Source of the DNA: Deltaproteobacteria bacterium
Lineage (GTDB): Bacteria; Desulfobacterota; Dissulfuribacteria; Dissulfuribacterales; QOAL01
Direction: 5' to 3'
Assembly (NCBI GenBank): GCA_015486425.1
Contig: WFRQ01000328.1
Location: forward strand, 1 to 6,819
DNA length: 6,819 nt
The translations under genes were made by a program, and so were the position numbers. Positions 1 to 6,140 of the stretch are shown here, in pieces. The first letter of the stretch is position 1. Each line of letters starts with the position of its first letter. The notes under the pieces were generated by a model. The model did not search any database and was not told the origin of the DNA. It saw only the letters and a program-made list of their open reading frames with translations.

Positions 1-383
1 ATTACCTGGCGTTCCCGCTCAACTTCCATATCATCAAAGCGGGAGTTCATTACAATGTCTGAAAGCAGGTCGGTTATGGTGTCAAGGTGAACGTCAAGTA
101 CGCGCGCATGGAAACAGGTTGTCTCTCTTGACGTAAATGCGTTGGAGAACCCTCCCATGCGGTCAAAAGTCTTTGCTATATCAAAGGCGCTTCGACGTTC
201 CGTTCCCTTGAATATCATGTGCTCGATAAAGTGAGAGACCCCGGATGTTTCGGCAACCTCATCCCTTGAGCCAACGGTTACCCAGACTCCGAGGGCCACG
301 GAGCGGGCCCCCGGTACATTTTCTGTGATAACAGTAAGCCCGTTGGGGAGTCGGCTCCTTTTGAAAGTGCTTTTTATATGCAT
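1..383 (-). CDS. M16 family zinc peptidase, N-terminal part (runs off the left edge)
   Basis: The visible 127 residues are the N-terminal start of an M16 (pitrilysin/insulinase, processing-peptidase-like) metallopeptidase. The inverted zinc motif HFIEH is at residues 51-55: H51 and H55 would bind zinc and E54 is the catalytic base. It sits in the usual context SGVSHFIEHMIFKGT. The preceding PNGLTVITE and the later NAFTSRETT are also typical of the family. The second zinc-ligand glutamate, normally about 75 residues after the motif, lies just past the window edge. No signal peptide is apparent, so a cytoplasmic enzyme is likely. The start is ATG at 383-381; upstream the frame stays open to a TAA without another ATG, GTG or TTG. 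There is no good Shine-Dalgarno sequence directly before this ATG, so translation may depend on the short upstream ORF at 445-374. An M16 gene downstream of pnp is a recurring arrangement. The substrate is unknown. Confidence 0.9.
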   Translation of the reverse strand, partial: MHIKSTFKRSRLPNGLTVITENVPGARSVALGVWVTVGSRDEVAETSGVSHFIEHMIFKGTERRSAFDIAKTFDRMGGFSNAFTSRETTCFHARVLDVHLDTITDLLSDIVMNSRFDDMEVERERQV

Positions 384-445
384 AGGCAGTTGGAGATATC
401 CAAAATCAGTTTGTATACCGGAAATATTACAGCTCTGTCTGTCAA
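374..445 (-). CDS. possible 23-codon leader ORF overlapping the M16 start
   Basis: On the minus strand a TTG at 445-443 follows a very strong Shine-Dalgarno sequence, GGAGGAG (459-453), with 7 nt spacing. It opens a frame of 23 codons ending in TAA at 376-374, which overlaps the ATG (383-381) of the M16 peptidase gene in another frame. The peptide starts MTDRAVIFPVYKL and ends CLCI. I do not recognise it. The M16 ATG has no convincing ribosome binding site of its own, so a leader ORF that delivers ribosomes to it by termination-reinitiation would make sense. The alternative is that the purine-rich site is fortuitous. TTG starts are uncommon, and a 23-codon ORF can occur by chance. Confidence 0.3.
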   Translation of the reverse strand: MTDRAVIFPVYKLILDISNCLCI

Positions 446-476
446 ATGAGGGCTCCTCCGCTGTGCTGGTTTATTT

Positions 477-523
477 GTAACTGTTCAGCGTGTTCCACAT
501 TAAAAAAAATGCTGAATAGTTAC
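477..523. repeat. hairpin with 13-bp arms and an A/T-run loop
   Basis: The arms 477-489 (GTAACTGTTCAGC) and 511-523 (GCTGAATAGTTAC) are complementary at 12 of 13 positions. The 21-nt loop contains eight consecutive A on the plus strand (502-509), which are T in the pnp-to-M16 transcript direction. Because the T run is in the loop and not after the stem, this is not a standard intrinsic terminator. It directly abuts the larger palindrome at 529-712. Confidence 0.6.
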
Positions 524-528
524 CGTGC

Positions 529-712
529 GGGAACATTCCCTGTTTGTCTCGCCTTTTCTATTATTGTGGAGGCTGTGTGGCTTTTTGAGACTTGTTCTGC
601 GAGAAAACCTGCATATAACGTTCGTGACACCTCGTGACAGTTTCAGAACCAGTCTCAAAAAGTTACATAGCCGCAGCACGTTATGATATTGGGACAAACA
701 GGGAATGCTCCC
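529..712. repeat. long imperfect palindromic element between pnp and the M16 gene
   Basis: This is a ~184 bp inverted repeat with arms of about 70 nt around a ~44 nt centre. The outer arms share a perfect 15-mer, CATTCCCTGTTTGTC, at 534-548 and inverted at 693-707. The inner arms match at 25 of 29 positions: 571-599 against 644-672, including CTTTTTGAGACT at 581-592 and inverted at 651-662. The middle of each arm is diverged but nearly equal in length. Each end carries its own small hairpin (GGGAACATTCCC at 529-540; AGGGAATGCTCCCT at 700-713). It lies 24 bp after the pnp stop codon. No protein-coding gene is inside it. The shape fits a MITE or other dispersed palindromic repeat. It could instead act as the 3' stabilising or processing hairpin of the pnp mRNA. 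I cannot show from one window that it is repeated elsewhere. Confidence 0.7.
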
Positions 713-736
713 TACCAGACTACTTTCTCATGCATC

Positions 737-2818
737 TCAGTCCAGCAGGGCCTTTCTGCTGAGTTTGATCCTGCCCTGGCGGTCAATATCTATGACCTTT
801 ACCTTTACCTTGTCACCTTCCTTTAATATATCCCTGACATTTTCCACCCGGTGCCTGTCAAGCTGCGAGATATGCACAAGGCCGTCCACACGTGGGAGAA
901 TCTCTACAAACGCACCGAAATCCATGATCTTCTTCACAGTTCCAGTGAATACCTCTCCTATTTCAGGTTCCCTTGTTATATCCTTTACAATCTGCAGGGC
1001 CTGGTCTGCGGCAGCGGCATCAGCAGAGAAAATATTCACAGTGCCTGAGTCATCCACGTCCATCTTCACACCTGTGTCAGCAATGATGCCCTTGATTACC
1101 TTGCCGCCAGGTCCGATTACATCCTTGATTTTTTCAGGATTAATCTTGATGGATGTTATCCTCGGCGCAAACTCTGAGAGTTTTTTCCTTGGCTCGCTGA
1201 TTGCCTCGCGCATTTTGCCAAGGATGTGAGCACGGCCTTCACGGGCCTGTTTCAAGGCCTGGCGAAGTATATTTTCATCTATTTCTGATATTTTGATGTC
1301 CATCTGCAGGGCAGTAATGCCTTCCTCAGTGCCTGTGACCTTGAAGTCCATGTCACCAAGGTGGTCTTCATCACCAAGAATATCAGTCAGGATTATGGAT
1401 TCGCCTGACTCCTCATCCTTGATGAGCCCCATTGCAACCCCGCTTACCATGTCACGAATTGGAACACCTGCGTCCATGAGGGCAAGAGTTGCGCCGCAGA
1501 CAGAGGCCATTGAGGATGAACCGTTGGATTCAAGCACCTCGGCCACCACCCTTATGGTGTAGAGAAAATCCTCTGCAAGCGGGATAACAGCGGCAACTGC
1601 CCGTTCCGCAAGTGCGCCGTGACCGATATCGCGCCTTGCCGGGCCGCGCATCATCCTTACCTCTCCCACACTGTAAGGCGTAAAGTTGTAGTGCAGCATG
1701 AAGTGTTTGTAGCGGTCACCAAGAGGGGTGTCTATGCGCTGCTCGTCATCTGCGCTTCCCAGGGTGGCCACCGCCAGCACCTGGGTCTCGCCGCGTGTAA
1801 ATACTGCAGAGCCGTGGGCCCTGGGCAGTTCTCCGATGGTGCATGAAACAGGTCTTACGTCCTCAAAACCGCGTCCGTCAATTCTGCGCCTGTCCTTAAC
1901 GATAAGCTGGCGCATCATGTCCTTTTCCATTTTCTTAATGGCCGCGCCTATCTCCCTGTCTCTTTCCGGGAATGTATCGGAAAGCTCCTGGATGACCTGC
2001 TGTTTCACCTCTCTCTTTCTGCTGTTTCTATCCATCTTGTCTGCAATGGAGATGACCTCCCTCATGCCTTCAGCAGCCTTCTGCTCCACAGCCTCAACAA
2101 GTGCGCTGTCAACCTCCGGGGCAGGCACACTGAATTTTGGCTTTCCTGCCTTTTCAGCAAGTTCATCCTGTATATCTATAAGGGGTTTCAGCACGCCCTG
2201 TGCAAACAGGATTGCCTCAAGGATGTCATCTTCCGGAAGTACTGCGGCCCACCCCTCAACCATCACGATATTTTCACGGGATCCGGCAACAACTATGTCA
2301 ATATCAGACTGCATAAGCTGCTTGTGCGAGGGATTGGGGATTAAGCTTCCGTCGATCCGCCCCACCCTGACTCCTGCAAGGGGGCCGTCAAATGGAATGT
2401 CAGATATTGTCAGTGCAGCAGATGCGGCTGTAATGGCAATTACATCAGGATCTATTTCAGGATCCACGGAAAGGACTGTAGCAATGATCTGAGTATCATA
2501 GGTATAGCCTTCAGGGAATCGCGGACGAAGCGGCCTGTCTATCAGGCGTGAGGTAAGGGTGGCCTTTTCACTGGGCCTTCCTATTTCACGCCTGAAATAA
2601 TTGCCTGGAATCCTCCCGGATCCATAGAACATCTCCTGGTAATCCACCATCAGGGGCAGAAAATCAGCTCCCTCCCTGGGCTCTGATGATGCTGTTGCAG
2701 TAACAAGCACTCTGGTGTCGCCACATGATGCAAGCACTGAACCGTTTGCCTGCTTTGCAAGCCTGCCTGTCTCAAAGGCTATTGCTATATCATTTAACCT
2801 GGTCTCTAATTTGATCAT
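737..2818 (-). CDS. pnp: polyribonucleotide nucleotidyltransferase (PNPase)
   Basis: PNPase degrades RNA 3' to 5' by phosphorolysis, releasing nucleoside diphosphates, and can add tails in reverse. It is a cytoplasmic trimer and often part of a degradosome. The 693 residues give the full domain set: a first RNase PH-like domain (about 1-215, with FFGSG-type loop FYGSGRIPG near 64-72 and RPLRPRFPEG at 95-104), a helical linker (about 235-305), the catalytic second RNase PH domain (about 310-545), a KH domain (about 555-615, GPGGKVIKGI at 569-578) and an S1 domain (about 620-690). Active-site features are present: SNGSSSMAS at 431-439 and GDEDHLGDMDFK at 482-493, with metal/phosphate-site Asp 485 and 491. 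It lacks the long C-terminal tail of some homologues. The start is ATG at 2818, preceded by GAGGAAAA (2833-2826). Its leader carries two hairpins, which fits the known autocontrol of pnp in other bacteria. Confidence 0.98.
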   Translation of the reverse strand: MIKLETRLNDIAIAFETGRLAKQANGSVLASCGDTRVLVTATASSEPREGADFLPLMVDYQEMFYGSGRIPGNYFRREIGRPSEKATLTSRLIDRPLRPRFPEGYTYDTQIIATVLSVDPEIDPDVIAITAASAALTISDIPFDGPLAGVRVGRIDGSLIPNPSHKQLMQSDIDIVVAGSRENIVMVEGWAAVLPEDDILEAILFAQGVLKPLIDIQDELAEKAGKPKFSVPAPEVDSALVEAVEQKAAEGMREVISIADKMDRNSRKREVKQQVIQELSDTFPERDREIGAAIKKMEKDMMRQLIVKDRRRIDGRGFEDVRPVSCTIGELPRAHGSAVFTRGETQVLAVATLGSADDEQRIDTPLGDRYKHFMLHYNFTPYSVGEVRMMRGPARRDIGHGALAERAVAAVIPLAEDFLYTIRVVAEVLESNGSSSMASVCGATLALMDAGVPIRDMVSGVAMGLIKDEESGESIILTDILGDEDHLGDMDFKVTGTEEGITALQMDIKISEIDENILRQALKQAREGRAHILGKMREAISEPRKKLSEFAPRITSIKINPEKIKDVIGPGGKVIKGIIADTGVKMDVDDSGTVNIFSADAAAADQALQIVKDITREPEIGEVFTGTVKKIMDFGAFVEILPRVDGLVHISQLDRHRVENVRDILKEGDKVKVKVIDIDRQGRIKLSRKALLD

Positions 2819-2860
2819 TAAACAGTTTTCCTCTTTTCTTCATAAAATACTTTTTCGAAT

Positions 2861-2929
2861 TGCCGTGAGATGAAATAACTGTCACGGCAGACTTTCATGC
2901 CCTGCGGTTTTGAATCCAAAGACATGAAA
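2861..2929 (-). promoter_or_regulatory. paired hairpins in the pnp leader
   Basis: Two hairpins lie side by side just upstream of the pnp ribosome binding site. The proximal one has perfect 8-bp arms, TGCCGTGA at 2861-2868 and TCACGGCA at 2882-2889. The distal one pairs TTTCATG at 2893-2899 with CATGAAA at 2923-2929. In the transcript neither is followed by a T run, so they do not look like terminators. In E. coli an RNase III-cleaved hairpin between rpsO and pnp mediates PNPase autoregulation. The same position here suggests a similar role, but this is inference; the sequence does not reveal an RNase III site by itself. Confidence 0.45.
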
Positions 2930-3033
2930 ACTCAGGTCATGGACACACACGATGACTGATGCGGGAGATCACGCAGAGACTGAGAGCCACTTTACGCGGC
3001 TGCACTTAAACGGCTGCTGCCGACTGCCCTGCC

Positions 3034-3303
3034 CTATTTACGTATGCCCAGTTCCTTGATAATTGTTCTGTACCTTTCCACATCCTGTGCCTTCAGGTAG
3101 TCAAGCAGACGACGTCTCTGGCCAACCAGTTTGAGAAGCCCTCTGCGCGATCCATGATCCTTCTTGTGAATCTTGAAGTGATCCGTAAGGTAGGATATAC
3201 GGGAGCTGAGAAGGGCTATCTGCACTTCAGGCGACCCTGTATCCGTGGGGTGTGTTTTGAATTTTTCAATTATCTCTTTTTTGCTTTCAGCATCTAAAGC
3301 CAC
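3034..3303 (-). CDS. rpsO: 30S ribosomal protein S15
   Basis: S15 binds 16S rRNA helices in the central domain early in 30S assembly, and forms a bridge to the 50S subunit. The 89-residue length is exact for the family. The signature DTGSPEVQIALLSSRI begins at residue 21, followed by the RNA-binding block HKKDHGSRRGLL at 46-57 and RRRLLDYLK near 63-71; the protein ends LGIRK. The start is GTG at 3303-3301. It is supported by an excellent Shine-Dalgarno sequence, AAGGAGGAA (3319-3311), with about 9 nt spacing. The gene is separated from truB by 216 bp and from pnp by 215 bp, longer than other junctions in the cluster. This fits a separate leader or promoter and autoregulation by S15. Confidence 0.98.
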   Translation of the reverse strand: MALDAESKKEIIEKFKTHPTDTGSPEVQIALLSSRISYLTDHFKIHKKDHGSRRGLLKLVGQRRRLLDYLKAQDVERYRTIIKELGIRK

Positions 3304-3310
3304 TTTCGTG

Positions 3311-3319
3311 TTCCTCCTT
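3311..3319 (-). promoter_or_regulatory. strong ribosome binding site of rpsO
   Basis: AAGGAGGAA on the minus strand is a near-perfect anti-16S match about 9 nt before the GTG start at 3303. It fixes the start codon choice. It follows an A/T-rich, probably unstructured stretch (about 3321-3361). Confidence 0.85.
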
Positions 3320-3363
3320 GAAAATAATACATGATTCTTAACTTTATGTAATTTTATATTTGT

Positions 3364-3461
3364 GGTTACTGAGGGGCTGTCCCTTATCAGTTACCGCGAA
3401 TGCACATGGTTTGCGCATTCAATTTTCATGTCTGACAGTGCTGCTCTGCATGGGCAGCGCT
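3364..3461 (-). promoter_or_regulatory. three-hairpin leader upstream of rpsO (candidate S15 regulatory RNA)
   Basis: In transcript order there are three hairpins. The first, 3461-3437, pairs AGCGCTGC with GCAGCACT (one mismatch). The second, 3420-3398, pairs GAATGCGC with GTGCATTC through 8 bp including one G-U, with a 7-nt loop. The third, 3395-3364, pairs GGTAACTGA with TCAGTAACC (one mismatch), with an internal GGG/CCC stem. None is followed by a T run in the direction of transcription. Several bacteria carry structurally different S15-binding leaders before rpsO. Position and structure fit such a role, but I cannot match this to a known class, so it stays a candidate. Part of it could also be the 3' end of the truB transcript. 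Confidence 0.4.
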
Positions 3462-3519
3462 ATACACGGTGAAATAAAAACCGCGGGTATTACTCCATAT
3501 CTGCGCAGAGGCAAAAGCG

Positions 3520-4452
3520 CTACAGCCATACTTTTTCAGTCCTTATCACATCCGCAGAGTCCTGCGGGAATTTTGCCACTGCAACAAGTTCTTCCCCTGT
3601 CTCCCCTGGTGTTACCAGACGTATAAGCGGGATATCGATAGCGGTATCCTTCTGGTCTGTATCCAGAGCATTCTTAAGCTTTTCGCCTGCCATTCCCTGC
3701 CCCAGCCTGATTCTGCGTGCATCCCCGCTTTCTATGCTCACCGCCGGTATATGGGAGAGCGCCTCGGGTATATCAATAACAAAATCAAAAGCCGCGCCTG
3801 CGGCAGCAGCCTCTTCAAGGCGCTCAAGGCTCACCGCACTGTCAATGGAAAGGTGCCCGCACCTTGTGCGCCTGAGTTCTGTCATATGGGCAAAACAGCC
3901 AAGCTTTTTGCCAAGATCGTGGCACAGGGAGCGAATATATGTCCCCCTGGAACAGGTCACCCTGAACCCTGCATAAGGAAGACCGGCATCTTCCACTGTA
4001 AATTCCATAACTTCAATTGGCTTTGGCGGCTTTTCAACCATCTTTCCCTTTCTGGCAAGCCTGTAAAGTGGTACTCCCTTGTGTTTGGCCGCAGAAAACG
4101 GAGGCGGAGACTGAAGCAGCCTTCCTGTGAACTGCTCTGCAGCCCTTCGCACTGTTTCCATGTCAAGGCCCACAGGAAGCGGGGCTGTTTCAACCACCTT
4201 GCCTTCGGCATCATAGGTGTCAGTGGCAGCGCCCAGTTTCATCACTCCTTCATACTGTTTGACCCCTTCCATAATAAACCTGGAAATCCTGGTGGCCTTC
4301 CCAAGGCAGACAACCAGCAGGCCGGTTGCCATTGGGTCAAGGGTCCCGGCATGACCTGCCTTTTTGACGCCAAGTATGCGGGAAACTGCCTTAACCGCCC
4401 TGAAGGAACTCATGCCTGCGGGCTTGTCAATGAGTATCACACCATCAGGCAC
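3520..4452 (-). CDS. truB: tRNA pseudouridine(55) synthase TruB
   Basis: TruB converts U55 in the T loop of most tRNAs to pseudouridine. The protein has 310 residues, normal for the family with a C-terminal extension. Motif I, GHAGTLDPMATGLL, holds the catalytic aspartate D39. GAATDTYDAEG at 74-84 contains the conserved active-site tyrosine Y80. The stretch QSPPPFSAAKHKGVPLYRLAR falls at 114-134, and CSRGTYIRSLCHDLG at 167-181. The region after about 240 fits a small C-terminal RNA-binding domain. The start is GTG at 4452-4450, placed 8 bp inside the end of the upstream nrnA-like gene, with AGAGGTGA (4466-4459) as ribosome binding site; the overlap implies coupling. The TAG stop is at 3522-3520. 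Confidence 0.97.
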   Translation of the reverse strand: MPDGVILIDKPAGMSSFRAVKAVSRILGVKKAGHAGTLDPMATGLLVVCLGKATRISRFIMEGVKQYEGVMKLGAATDTYDAEGKVVETAPLPVGLDMETVRRAAEQFTGRLLQSPPPFSAAKHKGVPLYRLARKGKMVEKPPKPIEVMEFTVEDAGLPYAGFRVTCSRGTYIRSLCHDLGKKLGCFAHMTELRRTRCGHLSIDSAVSLERLEEAAAAGAAFDFVIDIPEALSHIPAVSIESGDARRIRLGQGMAGEKLKNALDTDQKDTAIDIPLIRLVTPGETGEELVAVAKFPQDSADVIRTEKVWL

Positions 4453-5497
4453 TGTGGCTCACCTCTGCGTCATGTTCCCTGAACAGGGGTGTGAGTATTT
4501 CAACAAGCTGTTCCCGCCACTCTGCAGCACTTCCAGGCTGTCTGAAACCTGCGGCGTGAAAATGCCCTCCTCCACCGAGAGCCTTTGCCACAGCCGCAAC
4601 ATTACACCACGACCTTGAACGCATGCTCACCGAGACCTTGCCTGGCTCCGGCTCCTTTATAAAGGCCGACACCTCCACTCCATCAATACACCGTGCATAT
4701 CTTACAAAATCATCACTGTCCTGGACCTGCGCCCCAGCCTCTTCAAGCATGGACGGGGTTATGTGCAGCATGGCAAGCCTGCCTTCAATTTCAAGGGACA
4801 GGGTGCGAAGCGACAGACTGAGCAATGCCAGTTTCCTGAAAGGTACTCTCTCAAAGAGCCTGTCTGAAATTTCATAGGGGTCAGCCCCGTATTCCACTAG
4901 CCTTGCAGCCATTTCAAAGGCAAGAGAAGTGGTATTGCTGTGAACAAAGCTTCCGGTATCGGTCAGGATGGCCGCGTAAAAGTTGGTGGCCATATCAGGG
5001 CTGATATTCCATCCCAGTTCATCAATAACAGCAAAACAGATGGCGCCTGTGGCAAAAATATCTGGATTAATATACTGAACACACCGGGTATCCGGATCAG
5101 GTGCAGACTTTGGATAATCCCTGCACATGTCCTGCCCAAGATGATGATCCATGACGATGAGCCTTTCTGCCTGCTCAACAAGGCGCTCCCCGTGTTCGCC
5201 TATTCTCTGCGCCTCGCTGCAGTCAAGCACAACCAGCGACGCACCTGCAGGAAACGGCTCCGGGGGGGTATGTTCAAGTTTGTCTGTGCCTGGCAGAAAG
5301 AGCAGGTTCTGGCCAGGCCTGTCCTCGCAGAAATAAAATACCCTTTTCCCTGACGCCTCAAGGGCTTCCCCAAGGCCCAGCATGGAGCCTATGGCATCTC
5401 CGTCAGGACGGACATGGCATGTAAGAACCAGGGTTTCCGATTGCGCCAGTGCATCTGCCACAAGTCTCAACCGGTTGGGATACTTCATGTCAAACAT
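4445..5497 (-). CDS. nrnA: DHH/DHHA1 phosphoesterase, NrnA-like (nanoRNase / pAp phosphatase)
   Basis: Family members degrade RNA oligomers of two to five nucleotides and dephosphorylate 3'-phosphoadenosine 5'-phosphate, using Mn2+. All metal-binding motifs are visible in the 350 residues: HVRPDGDAIGS at 28-38, the aspartate in VVLDCSE (D92), the DHH motif at 117-119 and TDTGSF at 179-184. The C-terminal DHHA1 substrate-binding motif GGGGHFHAAGF is at 308-318. Between the DHH motif and the conserved PDIFATG (145-151) is a segment of about 20 residues rich in D, P and C that seems longer than usual. The chosen start ATG at 5497 overlaps the rbfA end by 8 bp and has GAGAGG upstream; an ATG three codons later is an alternative. 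The gene sits beside pnp, whose product generates short oligomers, which supports the RNase role. The activity balance between nanoRNA and pAp cannot be read from the sequence. Confidence 0.92.
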   Translation of the reverse strand: MFDMKYPNRLRLVADALAQSETLVLTCHVRPDGDAIGSMLGLGEALEASGKRVFYFCEDRPGQNLLFLPGTDKLEHTPPEPFPAGASLVVLDCSEAQRIGEHGERLVEQAERLIVMDHHLGQDMCRDYPKSAPDPDTRCVQYINPDIFATGAICFAVIDELGWNISPDMATNFYAAILTDTGSFVHSNTTSLAFEMAARLVEYGADPYEISDRLFERVPFRKLALLSLSLRTLSLEIEGRLAMLHITPSMLEEAGAQVQDSDDFVRYARCIDGVEVSAFIKEPEPGKVSVSMRSRSWCNVAAVAKALGGGGHFHAAGFRQPGSAAEWREQLVEILTPLFREHDAEVSHSA

Positions 5498-5843
5498 CGG
5501 AAAGCAGCCTCTCTATCTCTTCCTGCGCGTCCAGGGAACGATCCAGTCTGAAACGCAGGTCAGGCAGCTTTCTTATCTTCAGCCTCTTGCCCAGCAGTGT
5601 CTTGATAAAGCCTCTTGCCCTCTGGAGACTCTTTATTGTGGATTCCTTTTCCGCCTCTGAACCAAGAACAGAGACCCACAGCGTGGCATAGTGCAGGTCC
5701 CGGGTAAGCTCTACCTGAACCAGGGTGACAAACCCCTGGATACCCGGATCCTTCATCTCATTTGCAATTATTGAGGCTACCTCTTCCTTCATGAGGTCAG
5801 CCACCCTTGCTGAACGCGGATAATACTCAGGCATATCTTTCAC
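5490..5843 (-). CDS. rbfA: 30S ribosome-binding factor A
   Basis: RbfA binds the immature 30S subunit near the 5' end of 16S rRNA and helps late maturation and cold adaptation. The 117-residue protein is a single KH-type domain of normal length. Family features include RSARVADLMKEEVASII at 10-26, the strand VTLVQVELTRDLHYATLWVSV at about 39-59 (VELTRDL at 44-50), RARGFIKTLLGKRL at 75-88 and PDLRFRLDRSL near 94-104. The reading frame begins with GTG at 5843-5841. An ATG three codons downstream (5834-5832) is as likely, because neither start has a convincing Shine-Dalgarno sequence. The stop overlaps the start of the nrnA-like gene. Unlike the tightly packed genes downstream, rbfA is preceded by a 367 bp structured gap. 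Confidence 0.95.
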   Translation of the reverse strand: MKDMPEYYPRSARVADLMKEEVASIIANEMKDPGIQGFVTLVQVELTRDLHYATLWVSVLGSEAEKESTIKSLQRARGFIKTLLGKRLKIRKLPDLRFRLDRSLDAQEEIERLLSDV

Positions 5844-5878
5844 TGTGAGAAAAAGCAGCAGTCATGGGGAAACCCAAT

Positions 5879-5932
5879 GTGCAGGAGCACTGCACTGCAG
5901 AAGGCAATAAGCATGCACAGAAATTCTGCATG
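5879..5932. repeat. cluster of small overlapping hairpins in the rbfA leader
   Basis: Short inverted repeats crowd this stretch: GTGCAG at 5879-5884 with CTGCAC at 5890-5895; TGCAGAA at 5896-5902 with TTCTGCA at 5924-5930; and CATGCA at 5912-5917 with TGCATG at 5927-5932. The last two compete for the same bases. They lie 36-89 nt before the rbfA start in the transcript. No role is known; they could be part of a structured 5' leader. Confidence 0.4.
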
Positions 5933-6031
5933 AAATATTCATGACAGAAGGCCTCTAACCTGCTGCGAACCGCAACATGACAGTAGATTAGCAAGAAAGT
6001 AACTTCTCAATAAATCCGTGCAAATTCTTCT

Positions 6032-6140
6032 GTATCTGCTTACAGGGTGCTGCAGATACAAGGCGGAGGACGCGCAGGCGTACTTCCTGTACTTCAAGCG
6101 TCTGACAACGCTGTAGATGCGGTACCCTGTAAGCAGATAC
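6032..6140. repeat. 109 bp palindromic element with perfect 17-bp terminal inverted repeats
   Basis: The ends are perfect inverted copies: GTATCTGCTTACAGGGT at 6032-6048 and ACCCTGTAAGCAGATAC at 6124-6140. The interior is partly self-complementary (GACGC near 6069-6073 with GCGTC near 6099-6103) and carries a tandem GTACTTC near its centre. A third copy of the end octamer, GCAGATAC at 6052-6059, gives an alternative 8-bp hairpin with 6032-6039. There is no gene inside. The form fits a small dispersed palindromic repeat inserted between the DUF503 gene and rbfA, a junction that is usually short. Transcribed as part of the operon, it would fold into a long hairpin and could be cleaved or slow transcription. 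Copy number cannot be judged here. Confidence 0.75.

Noticed and set aside
446..697. Short frames on both strands (446-637 plus, 500-697 minus)
   Set aside because: They run through the long palindrome and the A/T run, and show no family features.
1728..2492. Long open frame of 254 codons on the plus strand opposite pnp
   Set aside because: It lies wholly antisense to the unmistakable pnp gene. Its Ser/Thr/Met-rich low-complexity composition is what the reverse of a biased coding frame gives, and it resembles no family I know.
3008..3026. CGGCAGCAGCCG hairpin followed by TTT after rpsO, as a terminator
   Set aside because: The stem is only 4 bp and the T run is three bases, too weak for an intrinsic terminator.
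3470..3490. CCGCGG followed by TTTTTATTT after truB on the minus strand, as a possible intrinsic terminator
   Set aside because: The palindrome is only 6 bp with no usable loop, and no longer stem could be built around it, so a terminator is not supported.
3485..3515. TTGCCT, 16 nt, TAATAC on the minus strand as a promoter for rpsO
   Set aside because: Only 4 of 6 and 3 of 6 matches to the sigma-70 consensus, which is expected by chance in a gap of this length.
3751..4482. 243-codon plus-strand open frame opposite truB
   Set aside because: It is antisense to the conserved TruB coding sequence, with no recognisable domain and no plausible neighbours on the plus strand.
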